From assembly GCA_004297935.1 (NCBI GenBank), contig SCRE01000014.1, positions 186,001 to 250,000 on the forward strand: DNA of 64,000 nucleotides, given 5' to 3'. This DNA comes from Microbacteriaceae bacterium (GTDB lineage: Bacteria > Actinomycetota > Actinomycetes > Actinomycetales > Microbacteriaceae). The translations under genes and the position numbers were made by a program. The notes beneath the pieces were generated by a model, which saw only the letters and a list, made by a program, of their open reading frames with translations, did no database searches and was not told the DNA's origin. Below are positions 24,246 to 33,267 of this stretch, one piece after another; position 1 is the stretch's first letter, and each line of letters opens with the position of its first letter.

Positions 24246-24306
24246 CCTGTCTACTCAGTGTTGGCCTCATATTACTAGCAATCATCCTATCAAATAGGTA
24301 GACAGG
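24246..24306. promoter_or_regulatory. Operator region between the FadR-type regulator and the sugar-acid operon
   Basis: CCTGTCTAC at 24246-24254 and its exact reverse complement GTAGACAGG at 24298-24306 face each other across 43 bases. The first copy abuts the regulator start codon. A second dyad, CCTATCAAATAGG (24286-24298), joins the inner edge of the right copy. This is a good candidate binding region for the neighbouring regulator. Confidence 0.5.
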
Positions 24307-24334
24307 CGGATAGGTTGTGTATTAGTCTCCGAAT

Positions 24335-25429
24335 ATGCCGATGGAGATTACCCGCATTGATGCGCAGCAACGGGCCGCTGTTATTTACGGGCCGGGGCAA
24401 CTACGAGTTGAATCAAGACCGGTATTGATGCCGCATCCGGGTGAGGCCTTGGTGGCGATTCGTACCGTTGGCATTTGCGGCTCGGATCTTGGCTATCTTC
24501 GCGGTTCTTCGAAGTACCCGGTGGAGACACCCTTTGTGCTTGGCCATGAGGCGGCAGGAGTCGTGGCAGCGCTAGGTGATCCGCTTGAGGGCCGAGCCGA
24601 TCACGGGATTCCGGTGGGCACGCGAGTTGCTCTGGTTCCGGGCTCGTCTTGCGGCCATTGTGCTCAGTGCCGTGCCGGTCGCGACAATCTGTGTAGTGGA
24701 GTGCGCTATCTCGGCAGCGCGGCGACCAACCCGCCGGTAGATGGCGCGTTGCAAAGCTACTTGTGTTTGCCTGTCGAGCAGTTGCTCCCGATACCAGATG
24801 ATGTTAGTTATGCGACCGCGGCTCTACTTGAGCCGTTGGGTGTCGCTGAGCATGCTGTGCGCCGAGCGGAAGTCGCTGACCGATCCGTTCTGATTACCGG
24901 CGGTGGCGCGATCGGGCAGCTGCTGGCATTGGTGGCGCGTTCGGCGGGAGCACTCGAGGTGACCGTGTGTGAAGTTCAGGAGCGACGACGCCGACTTGCA
25001 CTAGACCACGGCGCTACTAGCGTCGTCACGCCTGCGGAAATCGACAAACGAATCATGCATGAGGACCGCTTCGACGTGGTGTTTGACGCAACCGGCAATG
25101 TGGCCGCTGTCGAGTTGTGTATACGCGCTGCCAAGCCGGGCACCGGACGAGTTGTAGTTGTGGGCAACCTTCCTTCAGGAACTGGTTTTTCCCCCGAACT
25201 GGTCGCGCGAGCAGAGATCTGGTTGTCGGCGACCTTCCGTTTTCCCGGCGGCTTGGAGCGTGCCTTGAGCCTCATAACTGGCGGTCTGGATGTTGAGTGG
25301 CTCGTTGAATCCACTGCGGGTATTGAGCGCGTTGGCGAAGTGCTGGCCGTCAGCGAACTCGGTGACCCACCCATCAAAATCCAGTTCACAAGCAACCACG
25401 CGGAACGTTGGCGCATGAGCGCTGACTAG
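24335..25429 (+). CDS. Zinc-dependent alcohol dehydrogenase (MDR family, idonate/sorbitol dehydrogenase-like)
   Basis: A 364-residue medium-chain dehydrogenase. Catalytic zinc ligands are in TVGICGSDLGYLRG and LGHEAAGVV. The structural zinc site is complete (SSCGHCAQCRAGRDNLCSG). The Rossmann loop is VLITGGGAIGQLLALVARSA. The pattern resembles L-idonate 5-dehydrogenase and sorbitol dehydrogenases, which oxidise a secondary alcohol of a polyol or sugar acid with NAD(P). ATG 24335 is used; ATG 24341 is possible. It is the first gene of an operon with a sugar ABC importer and a mannonate-dehydratase-like enzyme, so the substrate is probably a hexonate or polyol taken up by that importer. Confidence 0.87.
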   Translation: MPMEITRIDAQQRAAVIYGPGQLRVESRPVLMPHPGEALVAIRTVGICGSDLGYLRGSSKYPVETPFVLGHEAAGVVAALGDPLEGRADHGIPVGTRVALVPGSSCGHCAQCRAGRDNLCSGVRYLGSAATNPPVDGALQSYLCLPVEQLLPIPDDVSYATAALLEPLGVAEHAVRRAEVADRSVLITGGGAIGQLLALVARSAGALEVTVCEVQERRRRLALDHGATSVVTPAEIDKRIMHEDRFDVVFDATGNVAAVELCIRAAKPGTGRVVVVGNLPSGTGFSPELVARAEIWLSATFRFPGGLERALSLITGGLDVEWLVESTAGIERVGEVLAVSELGDPPIKIQFTSNHAERWRMSAD

Positions 25430-25489
25430 CCTGCAGGCTCCAAATTCAATCTCCGCGATCCAATTCATACAGAGAGGCTGATATTCAAC

Positions 25490-26869
25490 ATGTTCACGAA
25501 GAAGAGGCTTGTTGCAACGGCGACGGCTTTAGCAATGATGATCCCGCTTGCCGCATGCAGTTCGGGCGGACTCGGATCCGGCGGTGGCTCAAGCGCGGCA
25601 CCATCAATCAAACGCTCAGCGGATCCTGCAGTGCTCAAGGCCGCCAGGGATTTCAAGGGCACGTTCACGTATTGGACCGGGCTGACGTTCCCAGACGCTG
25701 GTAACAAGATCGAGGAACAACGAATTGAGCAGTGGGGTAAGAACTTAGGAATCGCTGTGCAGGTCGTCGCTGTCAATCAGAACGACACGTCACAGCGTGT
25801 TGCCGCTGCTCTTCAGTCCGGAGCGATGCCGGATGCGCTGACGATCGGATACGACTTGGCCAAGGTGATGGCGGGCAATAAACAGCTCGCGCCGGTTGAC
25901 GACGTGTTCAAGTCGGTCGGCACCGATCACGGCGGATGGTTCGACCCGATCAAGAAGGCCACTACCGACAAGTCCTGGGGAGGTGACGTGTACGGTGTCC
26001 CGCTCGGCTTCTTCGGAAACGTTCTGTTTCGTCGAACCGATCTGTTGAAGGCCGCGGGGTACACCAACCCGCCGACCACTTGGCAACAGTTCACGGACCA
26101 GGCCACGAAAGTCACGTCTGCTCCGAAAGTGTACGGCGCCGGACTATCTTTGGGTAACGTTCTGGACGGCAACGAGATGACCGCCATCATGCAGTCATTC
26201 GGAGGGCGCGTAGCCAACAACTCCGGAACGACCTGCACGCTCGATACGCCGCAAGTTAAGAAGTTCCTGACTTGGGTGACCAACCTATACAAGAACAAGG
26301 TGATCCCGCCGGACTCGGTCACCTGGAACGGCGCGAGCGACAATAACGCCTACCTCGCCGGGGGCGCCGGATTCATCGTGAATACGGGCAGCGTTTATCT
26401 GTCCATGCTCACCCAGGATCCGCAACTCTTAGAGGACACCGCATATTCAGCGTTGCCTGCAGGCCCAATCATGACGGTAAATCCAGTTGACATCCGCTAC
26501 CGGGTGATCCCTACGTCGACTAAGTCGAATGCGAAGATCTTGGCGAAGGACTTATTCCGTGTTCTCTCCGCGGACGACTACAACAAGCAGTACATGGCCG
26601 AGGCGACCTACGGACCCGTTCTCAAGTCGCAAGCATCGTACCCGATCTTCGAAAAGACGGCATACGCTGCACTGCTGACAATCGCCAAGTCCGGCGGTAC
26701 AGCACCCGCGTACCCCGATGTGGCAAACATCGCTTTCTCCGACTACCAGAACAGTTTCTCCACCCCGCACATGATTCAACGAGTGGTCACCGATGGGCTC
26801 AGCATCGATGCGGCCGCCGCTGAAGCACAGGCAAACTGCCAGAAGATCTACAACAAGTACAACAAATAA
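25490..26869 (+). CDS. Sugar-type ABC transporter substrate-binding lipoprotein
   Basis: A 459-residue extracellular binding protein of the SBP_bac_1 (MalE-like) class. A lipoprotein signal peptide ends in the lipobox LAACSSGG, so Cys23 would be lipidated and the protein anchored outside the membrane. Recognisable parts are FTYWTGLTFPDAGNKIEEQR near the start, a domain with VYGVPLGFFGNVLFRRTDLL and the inter-lobe AAGYTNPPTTWQQFTDQATK. It lies 60 bases after the dehydrogenase and before two permease genes. No ATPase gene is nearby, so a shared ATPase elsewhere must power the importer, as is common for actinobacterial sugar transporters. Confidence 0.88.
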   Translation: MFTKKRLVATATALAMMIPLAACSSGGLGSGGGSSAAPSIKRSADPAVLKAARDFKGTFTYWTGLTFPDAGNKIEEQRIEQWGKNLGIAVQVVAVNQNDTSQRVAAALQSGAMPDALTIGYDLAKVMAGNKQLAPVDDVFKSVGTDHGGWFDPIKKATTDKSWGGDVYGVPLGFFGNVLFRRTDLLKAAGYTNPPTTWQQFTDQATKVTSAPKVYGAGLSLGNVLDGNEMTAIMQSFGGRVANNSGTTCTLDTPQVKKFLTWVTNLYKNKVIPPDSVTWNGASDNNAYLAGGAGFIVNTGSVYLSMLTQDPQLLEDTAYSALPAGPIMTVNPVDIRYRVIPTSTKSNAKILAKDLFRVLSADDYNKQYMAEATYGPVLKSQASYPIFEKTAYAALLTIAKSGGTAPAYPDVANIAFSDYQNSFSTPHMIQRVVTDGLSIDAAAAEAQANCQKIYNKYNK

Positions 26870-26880
26870 CCTCGACCCGT

Positions 26881-26913
26881 GTCGGTGAGGCTGCCGTGCG
26901 CGGCCTCACCGAC
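26881..26913 (+). terminator. Intra-operon hairpin after the binding-protein gene
   Basis: A perfect 11-bp stem (26881-26891 with 26903-26913) starts 11 bases after the binding-protein stop codon and lies before the permease start. Such hairpins let the binding protein be made in excess over the permeases by attenuation or 3'-end protection. Confidence 0.6.
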
Positions 26914-26935
26914 CCCCGGAATGGAAGCTGACGCA

Positions 26936-27877
26936 ATGACCAGATCACTTCTGGCGGAGAGTGCCCCGGCCGCACCAAAGCCGAAACGCCTCCGCCCACA
27001 ACCACCGCGCCCACCGCACAAACCTGGCTCACGCCCCTGGGTAGGCGGAGCATTTGTCGCACCGCTGGTCATCATTCTTGTGGCCCTCGTCGTGTTCCCG
27101 ACGGTCGCATCCCTCTGGTACAGCTTCACCAACGTCACTGTTGGCGGCAGCGGGCACTTCATTGGGATCGCCAACTACGTGACCCTGTTCGGCGACCCGT
27201 CATTCCTCAACGCCCTCGCAAACCTGATACTCATCATCGGGATCAGCCTCGCCATCAAATTCGTCCTGGGATTGGCATTCGCCTCGCTTCTGAATCGGCC
27301 GATGCGAGCACGCGGGCTATGGAGGGCCATAGTCATCCTCCCCTGGGCAATGCCGGCCTTCGTAGCGTTCATCGGCTGGCAGCTGATGTTCAACGGTCAA
27401 GCAGGCGCACTCAACCAGATCCTGTCATGGTTCGGCATGCACGTGGACTTCCTCGCCACTCCCGGATGGGCCCGCTTCTCCGTCATCCTCGCAACCGTGT
27501 GGCGCGGATTCCCGTTTTGGGTGATCGGCATCCTCGCCGCTATGCAAACGATCCCGAAGGAGCTCTATGAGGCAGCCGAAATGGACGGCACCAGCGCCTG
27601 GCAGAGATTCACCAACATCACCATGCCCGGTATTCGCACCACGGTCAGCGTCGTGGCAGTCCTATCCGCGATCTGGACGACAAATGGTTTCGAAAACGTG
27701 TGGCTCCTCACACAGGGTGGCCCTTCGAGCGCAACCATGACCTTCCCAGTCCTGGCATACCTCGACTTGATCAACTTCCAGCTCGGGAGTGCCTCGGCGG
27801 CCGCCATGATCACTTTGCCCCTGTTTGTCGCGCTCATACTGTGGCTGAACCGCACCGGAGCGGAGGAATACCGATGA
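26936..27877 (+). CDS. Sugar ABC transporter permease (MalF/UgpA-like)
   Basis: A 313-residue membrane protein with six helices and a proline-rich cytoplasmic N-terminus (PKPKRLRPQPPRPPHKPG). The EAA loop that contacts the ATPase is EAAEMDGTSAWQRFTNITMP. ATG 26936 has GGAAG ten bases upstream; ATG 26921 is an in-frame alternative. Its stop overlaps the start of the second permease (ATGA), so the two form the membrane channel of one importer with the lipoprotein at 25490. Confidence 0.9.
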   Translation: MTRSLLAESAPAAPKPKRLRPQPPRPPHKPGSRPWVGGAFVAPLVIILVALVVFPTVASLWYSFTNVTVGGSGHFIGIANYVTLFGDPSFLNALANLILIIGISLAIKFVLGLAFASLLNRPMRARGLWRAIVILPWAMPAFVAFIGWQLMFNGQAGALNQILSWFGMHVDFLATPGWARFSVILATVWRGFPFWVIGILAAMQTIPKELYEAAEMDGTSAWQRFTNITMPGIRTTVSVVAVLSAIWTTNGFENVWLLTQGGPSSATMTFPVLAYLDLINFQLGSASAAAMITLPLFVALILWLNRTGAEEYR

Positions 27878-28695
27878 AACGTCGCTACAACCCTTGGATC
27901 ACCCGGGGCGGCCTACTGCTGATGACGATATTCGTCGGGTTCCCGGTCTACTTCATGGTGGTCGTCTCACTGAAAACACCTCAAGATATTTACCGCCAGC
28001 CCTCTCTCACCCCAACGAATCCAACCCTCGAGAACTACGTTCAACTGTTCCAGCAGGGCTTCGCGCATAACGTCTTCAACAGCCTGATCGTGGCAGCAGC
28101 AACTTCAGTGTTATCCACAGTCTTGGGCATTCTTGCGGCCTACGCGATCGTTCGCCTGCGCTTCCCCGGACGCAATGCCGTCAGCAAACTCATACTCATG
28201 AGCTACCTGACACCCCTGATATTGCTGTTCATCCCATTGGCGGTCGTCATCCAAAAGCTGAACCTCAGCGACACGTTGCTGGGCATTTCGATCGTGTACC
28301 TGGCCTTCACCGTCCCGTTGTCCGCCTGGTTCCTACTAGGGTTCTTCCGCGGAATGAGCGTTGATCTGGAAGAAGCGGCCTCACTTGACGGCGCTAATCT
28401 GCGCCAGACACTGCAACACATCGTGATCCCGATGTCAGCTCCAGGAATCGCAACCTCGGCGATCCTTACCTTCACTATGGCGTGGAGTGAACTGTTCCTC
28501 GCGTTGGTATTCCTGACTTCGCCGCAATCACAGACGATTCCGGTGGCACTTCAGGACATCATTCAAGGCGACGTGCAAAATTACGGGTTGATCATGGCCG
28601 GCGCGATTGTCGCCACAATACCGGTGCTGATCCTGTACTACTTTGCCCAGCGTTGGGTCATAACTGGTGTAGCCGCCGGTGCCACAAAAGGTTGA
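27874..28695 (+). CDS. Sugar ABC transporter permease (MalG/UgpE-like)
   Basis: A 273-residue permease with six helices. It starts MKRRYNPWITRGGLLLMTIF, contains a periplasmic segment QDIYRQPSLTPTNPTLENYV, and has the EAA loop EEAASLDGANLRQTLQHIVI followed by PMSAPGIATSAILTF. It overlaps the first permease by four bases. The partner of the MalF-like protein is clear; the transported sugar acid or polyol is not. Confidence 0.9.
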   Translation: MKRRYNPWITRGGLLLMTIFVGFPVYFMVVVSLKTPQDIYRQPSLTPTNPTLENYVQLFQQGFAHNVFNSLIVAAATSVLSTVLGILAAYAIVRLRFPGRNAVSKLILMSYLTPLILLFIPLAVVIQKLNLSDTLLGISIVYLAFTVPLSAWFLLGFFRGMSVDLEEAASLDGANLRQTLQHIVIPMSAPGIATSAILTFTMAWSELFLALVFLTSPQSQTIPVALQDIIQGDVQNYGLIMAGAIVATIPVLILYYFAQRWVITGVAAGATKG

Positions 28696-28732
28696 GCGTC
28701 TCACTTTCCGCCACGAGTGGCAGCCCTACGTT

Positions 28733-28791
28733 TGAATTGACCTCCGTCACCAAAATTGACGGGTATACGTACCGACGGCACAGTCAATTCA
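28733..28791. promoter_or_regulatory. Nested inverted repeats upstream of the mannonate-dehydratase-like gene
   Basis: TGAATTGAC (28733-28741) pairs with GTCAATTCA (28783-28791). Inside lies a second dyad, CCGTCA (28744-28749) with TGACGG (28757-28762). The block sits 26 bases before the start codon at 28817. It could be an operator or a leader structure; the sequences differ from the motif found at 24246. Confidence 0.4.
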
Positions 28792-28816
28792 CCCAACAGA
28801 GAAGAGACTCATTGCC

Positions 28817-30028
28817 ATGAGAATTACTAATGCACGCGTCGTGATTTGCTCACCAGGGCGAAACTATGTGACTCTGGTTGTTGAGACAGAAGACGGCGTC
28901 ACCGGAGTCGGAGACGCGACCCTGAACGGCCGTGAACTGTCAGTTGCCGCATACCTGCGAGATCACCTGTGCCCTCTACTGATCGGCCGCGACGCCCGCC
29001 GGATCGAGGACACATGGCAGTACTTCTATAAAGGCGCCTATTGGCGGCGCGGACCCGTTACGATGACGGCCATCGCGGCAATCGACACCGCCCTGTGGGA
29101 CATCAAAGGTAAAGTCGCCGGGATGCCCGTGTATGACCTACTCGGCGGTGCCGCCCGTGACGGCGTGATGGTTTACGGTCACGCAAGCGGATCAACCCTG
29201 GATGCACTCGACGCAGACTTCCAAAAACACCTCGATCTCGGCTACAAAGCGGTGCGCGCACAGGCATCGATCCCTGGCTTGGACAAAACCTACGGGATAG
29301 CGCCAGCCGTAGGCGCGTTTTATGAGCCGGCCAGCAGCAACGTGCCCCAGGAAGACACCTGGGAGACGACGGCATACCTCGACTTCGCACCGGTAATGAT
29401 GGCGCACATTCGCGACCAGTTCGGATACGGGGTGCACCTACTCCACGATGTTCACCACCGGCTGTCGGCGGTCGAAGCCGCCCGGCTCGGGGCAGCGCTG
29501 GAACCATACAGGCCGTTTTGGATCGAAGACCCGACCCCAGCGGAAGACCAGTCGGCATTCCGCATCATCCGAAACCACACAACGACACCGCTCGCCGTCG
29601 GAGAAGTACTGAACTCGATCTGGGATTGTCAGCAACTCATCACCGAAAGGCTCATCGACTACATTCGCACTTCAGTCTCACACGCCGGCGGAATCACACA
29701 CTTGCGCAGAATCTTCGCCCTCGCCGATCTCTACGGGGTGCGTTCGGGCTCACACGGCGCCGGCGACCTCTCCCCAATCGCAATGTCGGCCGCACTCCAC
29801 ATCGACCTGAGCATTCCGAACTTCGGGATCCAGGAATACATGGGCCACCCTAACTTGGCCGCAGAGGTCTTCACCTGGAGCTACACCTTTGCTGATGGGT
29901 ACATGCATCCTGGTGACCGGCCCGGGCTCGGAATAGAGTTTGACGAGCGGGCAGCCGAACACTTCCCTTACGACCCAAAATATCTTCCGATCAACCGTCG
30001 GCTTGATGGATCGATGCATGACTGGTAA
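28817..30028 (+). CDS. Mannonate dehydratase family enzyme (enolase superfamily, ManD/RspA-like)
   Basis: A 403-residue enolase-superfamily dehydratase of the ManD type. It starts [20 protein letters not shown] and has [20 protein letters not shown], the metal-ligand segments [20 protein letters not shown] and AVGEVLNS, the catalytic His in [11 protein letters not shown] and a closing [20 protein letters not shown]. ManD enzymes dehydrate D-mannonate (some also D-gluconate) to 2-keto-3-deoxygluconate, though relatives can be weakly active or inactive. It is the final gene of the regulator/dehydrogenase/ABC module and supports a hexuronate- or hexonate-related substrate. I see no frame defect. 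Confidence 0.9.
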   Translation: MRITNARVVICSPGRNYVTLVVETEDGVTGVGDATLNGRELSVAAYLRDHLCPLLIGRDARRIEDTWQYFYKGAYWRRGPVTMTAIAAIDTALWDIKGKVAGMPVYDLLGGAARDGVMVYGHASGSTLDALDADFQKHLDLGYKAVRAQASIPGLDKTYGIAPAVGAFYEPASSNVPQEDTWETTAYLDFAPVMMAHIRDQFGYGVHLLHDVHHRLSAVEAARLGAALEPYRPFWIEDPTPAEDQSAFRIIRNHTTTPLAVGEVLNSIWDCQQLITERLIDYIRTSVSHAGGITHLRRIFALADLYGVRSGSHGAGDLSPIAMSAALHIDLSIPNFGIQEYMGHPNLAAEVFTWSYTFADGYMHPGDRPGLGIEFDERAAEHFPYDPKYLPINRRLDGSMHDW

Positions 30029-30077
30029 GCACAGCGACACCGTGACGTGACGTATGCGATCTCGTCGCAATCCCTGA

Positions 30078-30095
30078 ACTCCTTTGCGAAGGAGT
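30078..30095 (+). terminator. Short hairpin downstream of the sugar-acid operon
   Basis: ACTCCTT and AAGGAGT form a perfect seven-base stem around TGCG, 49 bases after the dehydratase stop codon. There is no T-run, so terminator function is only possible. Confidence 0.35.
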
Positions 30096-30274
30096 AATCG
30101 ACTGCGCATTCGCTCCGGCACCCCCGTGATGTTCTGCGACAAGGGTGGCACCAGCAGCGTCGCCTTGACCGATTCCCTGTGTATCAGAGTTGGGTGAGGT
30201 CAGTAGGTAGCAGCAAGTCCGATGTCACGTCCTCTTGCAACCTTCACTCGCCGCCCCCGAGTTCATCCGCCTCA

Positions 30275-30415
30275 TCACCCCTGGTACCAGATCGTCGGCG
30301 TGCTGTTGCGCGTCTCGTGGGTGCCGATAAGCGCGGCGAGCCCGACGATGACGACGGGGGTTAGGCGGGCCGGAATTGATTTGAAGCTGGCGGCGTCAGG
30401 CGGACCACGTCCGAA
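30275..30415 (-). pseudogene. C-terminal fragment of a membrane transporter, possibly MFS
   Basis: The minus-strand translation SFKSIPARLTPVVIVGLAAL, then IGTHETRNSTPTIWYQG and a stop at 30275-30277. One hydrophobic helix followed by HETRN resembles the last helix and tail (PETRG-type) of MFS metabolite transporters. Nothing upstream continues it. The assignment rests on this short stretch only. Confidence 0.35.
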
Positions 30416-30736
30416 TGGGTCTTCTTAGGCTTACTTGGTCGTTCCGCTCGCAAGGGTCGCAACCTTTGCCGTCGGGTGGGCCCGGCCGGTGGAGTAGCGC
30501 TCCGACGAGGCCGGCGTCCATCAGCCGTCTGCCCCCAACGCGGCGATGGAGTCCACGATCTGGCTGTCGATATGCCGATCGTCGTACGTCACACTCTGCC
30601 GGGCGCAGCAGCGGTGCCGATTTTCCCGCGGCTAGCCGGAAGCGCTTAGGCGTCAAGTGTCCGTTTAGGGTATCGTCGTCTTGTCTCGTTGAAGGTAGGA
30701 TAAACGAACCGTTGGGGAGTTGGTGACGGAGGATCA

Positions 30737-31354
30737 ATGAAGGTTGGCTACGCACGGTGCTCGACGGTGGCGCAGGACACTGAGGCGCAGATGCTGAAGT
30801 TGGACAAGCTCGGCGTCGACCGAAAGCATATCTATGTGGATCACGGTTTCACGGGTAAGACGATGACGTGGTCTGGGTATCAGAATGTGTTGAAGGCGCT
30901 TCGGGCGGGGGATGAGTTCGTGGTGCCGGCAATGGACAGGCTTGCCAGGAATGCGCGCGAGACGTTGCACGCCGCCCATGAGCTCACCGAGGTCGGCGTG
31001 GTGTTGAATATCGGGGGAGTGATCTACGAGCCGGGCTCTCCGATGTCTCGGTTGTTCATCACGATCCTCGCTGCGGTGGCTGAGGCTGAGGGTGGGTGGA
31101 TCAGTTTGCGGACGAAGGAGGCCCTGGCGGTGCCGGCTGTGCGCGCGAAGTTGCGGGGCAAGCAGCCGAAGCTCAAGCCGAGCAACGATGCGGCGATCGC
31201 GGGCCACTTGGCGTCCGGCGACATGACCGTGGTGGAGATCGCAGCCATGTTCAACACGTCGCGGCCGAGCGTGTACCGTGCGGCCGCGCGTCATCGCGCA
31301 CGAGTCGCGGCCGCCAGCGCGGCTGTGAGCGACCGAAATTCGGGCGGGGCATGA
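30737..31354 (+). CDS. Serine recombinase (resolvase/invertase family)
   Basis: A 205-residue small serine recombinase. The catalytic serine is S9 in GYARCSTVAQ. Conserved arginines are in VPAMDRLARNARETL and the E-helix ends ISLRTKEAL. In place of the ExRRxI segment of gamma-delta resolvase it reads AEGGWI, a shift seen to varying degrees in related proteins. The C-terminal helix-turn-helix DMTVVEIAAMFNTSRPSVYR binds DNA. GGAGG precedes the ATG. No transposase accompanies it, so it is either a leftover of a Tn3-like transposon or a stand-alone invertase/resolvase; the sequence just upstream may contain its crossover site. Confidence 0.85.
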   Translation: MKVGYARCSTVAQDTEAQMLKLDKLGVDRKHIYVDHGFTGKTMTWSGYQNVLKALRAGDEFVVPAMDRLARNARETLHAAHELTEVGVVLNIGGVIYEPGSPMSRLFITILAAVAEAEGGWISLRTKEALAVPAVRAKLRGKQPKLKPSNDAAIAGHLASGDMTVVEIAAMFNTSRPSVYRAAARHRARVAAASAAVSDRNSGGA

Positions 31355-31491
31355 CCGGCAGATCCCCGGACACGTGCGCAGTTGCGCGGAATCTGGTGAA
31401 GGTGTCGACGACGGTAGGGGGCTAATTTCCGGCCGACCTTGACACGCCCACACCTGCACAGTCCGGTAAGTGATTTCGGGGAAGGCCAGTA

Positions 31492-32430
31492 TCAGGTTGC
31501 GATCTCTGGGGGCACCACGTGTTTGGCGAGGCGCTGCAGGGCTTGGCCTGCCAGGCGCATGAACTGTGCGGTGGCCGGGGAGATCGCCCCGTTGTGGCGT
31601 GTGATGAATGCGTAGTGCTCGATGATGGGCGGATCGAGTGGTGCCCACGTCAGGCCGCGTTGGGCTAGGAGCGGCCGGCCCACGTGATACGAGACGAGAG
31701 AATTTCCGACGCCTTCTGCGGCGAGATCGAGCACATGGATTTGGAACTCGACTTCGATCAGCGGCTGCAGGCTGATGCCTTCCTGCTGCGCAAGTCGTGC
31801 CAGAGACACTCGCAGCGGATCAGCGTTCGCCCATCGAGCTTCAGAGAGGATCAGAGGGTAGTTCGCCATCGTTGCCACATCAACCGGCTTGGCGGTGTGC
31901 TCTGGATTATTTGACACGTACACCACTTGGTCGCTGAAGATTGACGGTGTCACGTCCAGTTCGCTGTCGTCAATTGGCAACTGCACGAGGCCGGCCTCGA
32001 TGTCGCCAGCACGCACCGCATCGGCAACATCGGAGGAATTGAGCCCGGTCACGCGAATGCGCACAGAAGGATACAGGTTGTGAAAGTCGCGGATCAGGTC
32101 GGTGAGCAAATACAGATGAGCGCTACTGAACGTGCCGAACGAGACGGTGCCTTCCTCCAAGGTTCGCAGGCGCTTGCCGTGTTCGGAGAGTTCGCGCGCA
32201 CTCGCGAGCGTGCGCTGTGTCAGCGGGAGCAACTGCTTGCCGGCGTCGGTAAGTAGAAGGCGTCGTGACGTTCGGGTGAAAAGTACGACTCCGAGCGACT
32301 GCTCAAGCGTGCTGATCTGCTCAGACAGGCTCGGCTGTGCAATAAAGTGTTCCGCGGCTGCGCCCGCGAATGTCCCGACCCGTGCCGCCGTGACGAAATA
32401 CTCAAGCTGTCGAATGGTCGGTAGTGCCAT
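31492..32430 (-). CDS. LysR-family transcriptional regulator
   Basis: A 312-residue LysR protein: LEYFVTAARVGTFAGAAAEH, then FIAQPSLSEQISTLEQSLGV with LFTRTSRRLLLTDAG, followed by the effector-binding domain (about residues 92-300). It is divergent from the two SDR genes starting at 32551, with about 120 bases between, and probably regulates that operon and perhaps the importer and monooxygenase genes beyond. It is similar in wording to the LysR at 22246. Confidence 0.88.
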   Translation of the reverse strand: MALPTIRQLEYFVTAARVGTFAGAAAEHFIAQPSLSEQISTLEQSLGVVLFTRTSRRLLLTDAGKQLLPLTQRTLASARELSEHGKRLRTLEEGTVSFGTFSSAHLYLLTDLIRDFHNLYPSVRIRVTGLNSSDVADAVRAGDIEAGLVQLPIDDSELDVTPSIFSDQVVYVSNNPEHTAKPVDVATMANYPLILSEARWANADPLRVSLARLAQQEGISLQPLIEVEFQIHVLDLAAEGVGNSLVSYHVGRPLLAQRGLTWAPLDPPIIEHYAFITRHNGAISPATAQFMRLAGQALQRLAKHVVPPEIAT

Positions 32431-32550
32431 GTGCGATCCCTTTCGTACGTAAGGTTTAACCTATGCCTGCCATCCGCTATTAGGTATTGTCCTGCTTTCT
32501 GCTTCTTGGTGCACTTAGGGATACGTACCGGACCAGGAGGTCAGATCGCA

Positions 32551-33267
32551 ATGGTGGGAACTGCAGGCACAGTCATCGTGACAGGAGCTGCGTCGGGAAT
32601 GGGGTTGGCCACAGCTCGCGTTTTTCTGCGCAACGGATGGCGCGTGGTCGGTCTCGACATCGTCCAGACCGTGGTCGGCGACATTGAAGCCAGCATGTTC
32701 CTCGCCGGTGTGGCCGACGTTCGGTCTCGCCAAGACGTGACCCGCGTCATCGACCAGCTGCTGGCGCCGGGCGAACACATCGACGCCGTTGCGAATGTTG
32801 CCGGTGTCTACCCGCCGACAACGCTTGACAGCTATGACGAGGACACATACCGGCGAATCTTCGACATCAATGTGCTTGGCATCCTTAATGTGACCGCGGC
32901 CGCGCGGCCTCGAATGCTTGACGGCTCGGCCATCGTCAATTTCGCATCGGTGGATGCTTTCACCGTCTCTCCAGGGCAGCTCCTGTACGGGGCGTCCAAG
33001 GCCGCAGTCGTCATGCTCACCAAATCGCTGGCGCTGGAATTGGCTCCAGCAGGCATCCGCGTGAACGGTATTGCACCCGGTTGGGTTGCCACGCCCGGTA
33101 ACGCCGCAACCGAGCGGATGGCCGCCGCAGCCGCGGGCATCCCGTTGGGTCGCGTCGCGCAGCCGGAGGAAATCGCAGAATGGGTCTTGACGTTGTCGTC
33201 CCGGTCCAAAGTCGCATTCATGACCGGTGAGACGATCGTGCTCGCCGGAGGGGACGTAATGCGATGA
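32551..33267 (+). CDS. Short-chain dehydrogenase/reductase
   Basis: A 238-residue classical SDR: cofactor loop [15 protein letters not shown], Asp after the second strand (GLDIVQ) favouring [15 protein letters not shown], active Ser in [10 protein letters not shown] and the YxxxK motif [27 protein letters not shown] follows. The start at 32551 is preceded by AGGAGG; the upstream extension of the frame is unlikely. It overlaps the next SDR by four bases, suggesting two oxidation steps by a tightly coupled pair. Confidence 0.87.
   Translation: MVGTAGTVIVTGAASGMGLATARVFLRNGWRVVGLDIVQTVVGDIEASMFLAGVADVRSRQDVTRVIDQLLAPGEHIDAVANVAGVYPPTTLDSYDEDTYRRIFDINVLGILNVTAAARPRMLDGSAIVNFASVDAFTVSPGQLLYGASKAAVVMLTKSLALELAPAGIRVNGIAPGWVATPGNAATERMAAAAAGIPLGRVAQPEEIAEWVLTLSSRSKVAFMTGETIVLAGGDVMR

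Larger units (their letters stand above)
30029..30736. other. Remnant-rich region before the serine recombinase
   Basis: About 0.7 kb without an intact gene. It holds a small hairpin (30078-30095), a permease-tail fragment on the minus strand (30275-30415) and, just before the recombinase, a loose inverted pair CGTTTAGGGTA (about 30661-30671) and GGATAAACG (about 30697-30705) that could belong to a recombination site. The remainder shows no recognisable coding sequence. Confidence 0.4.
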
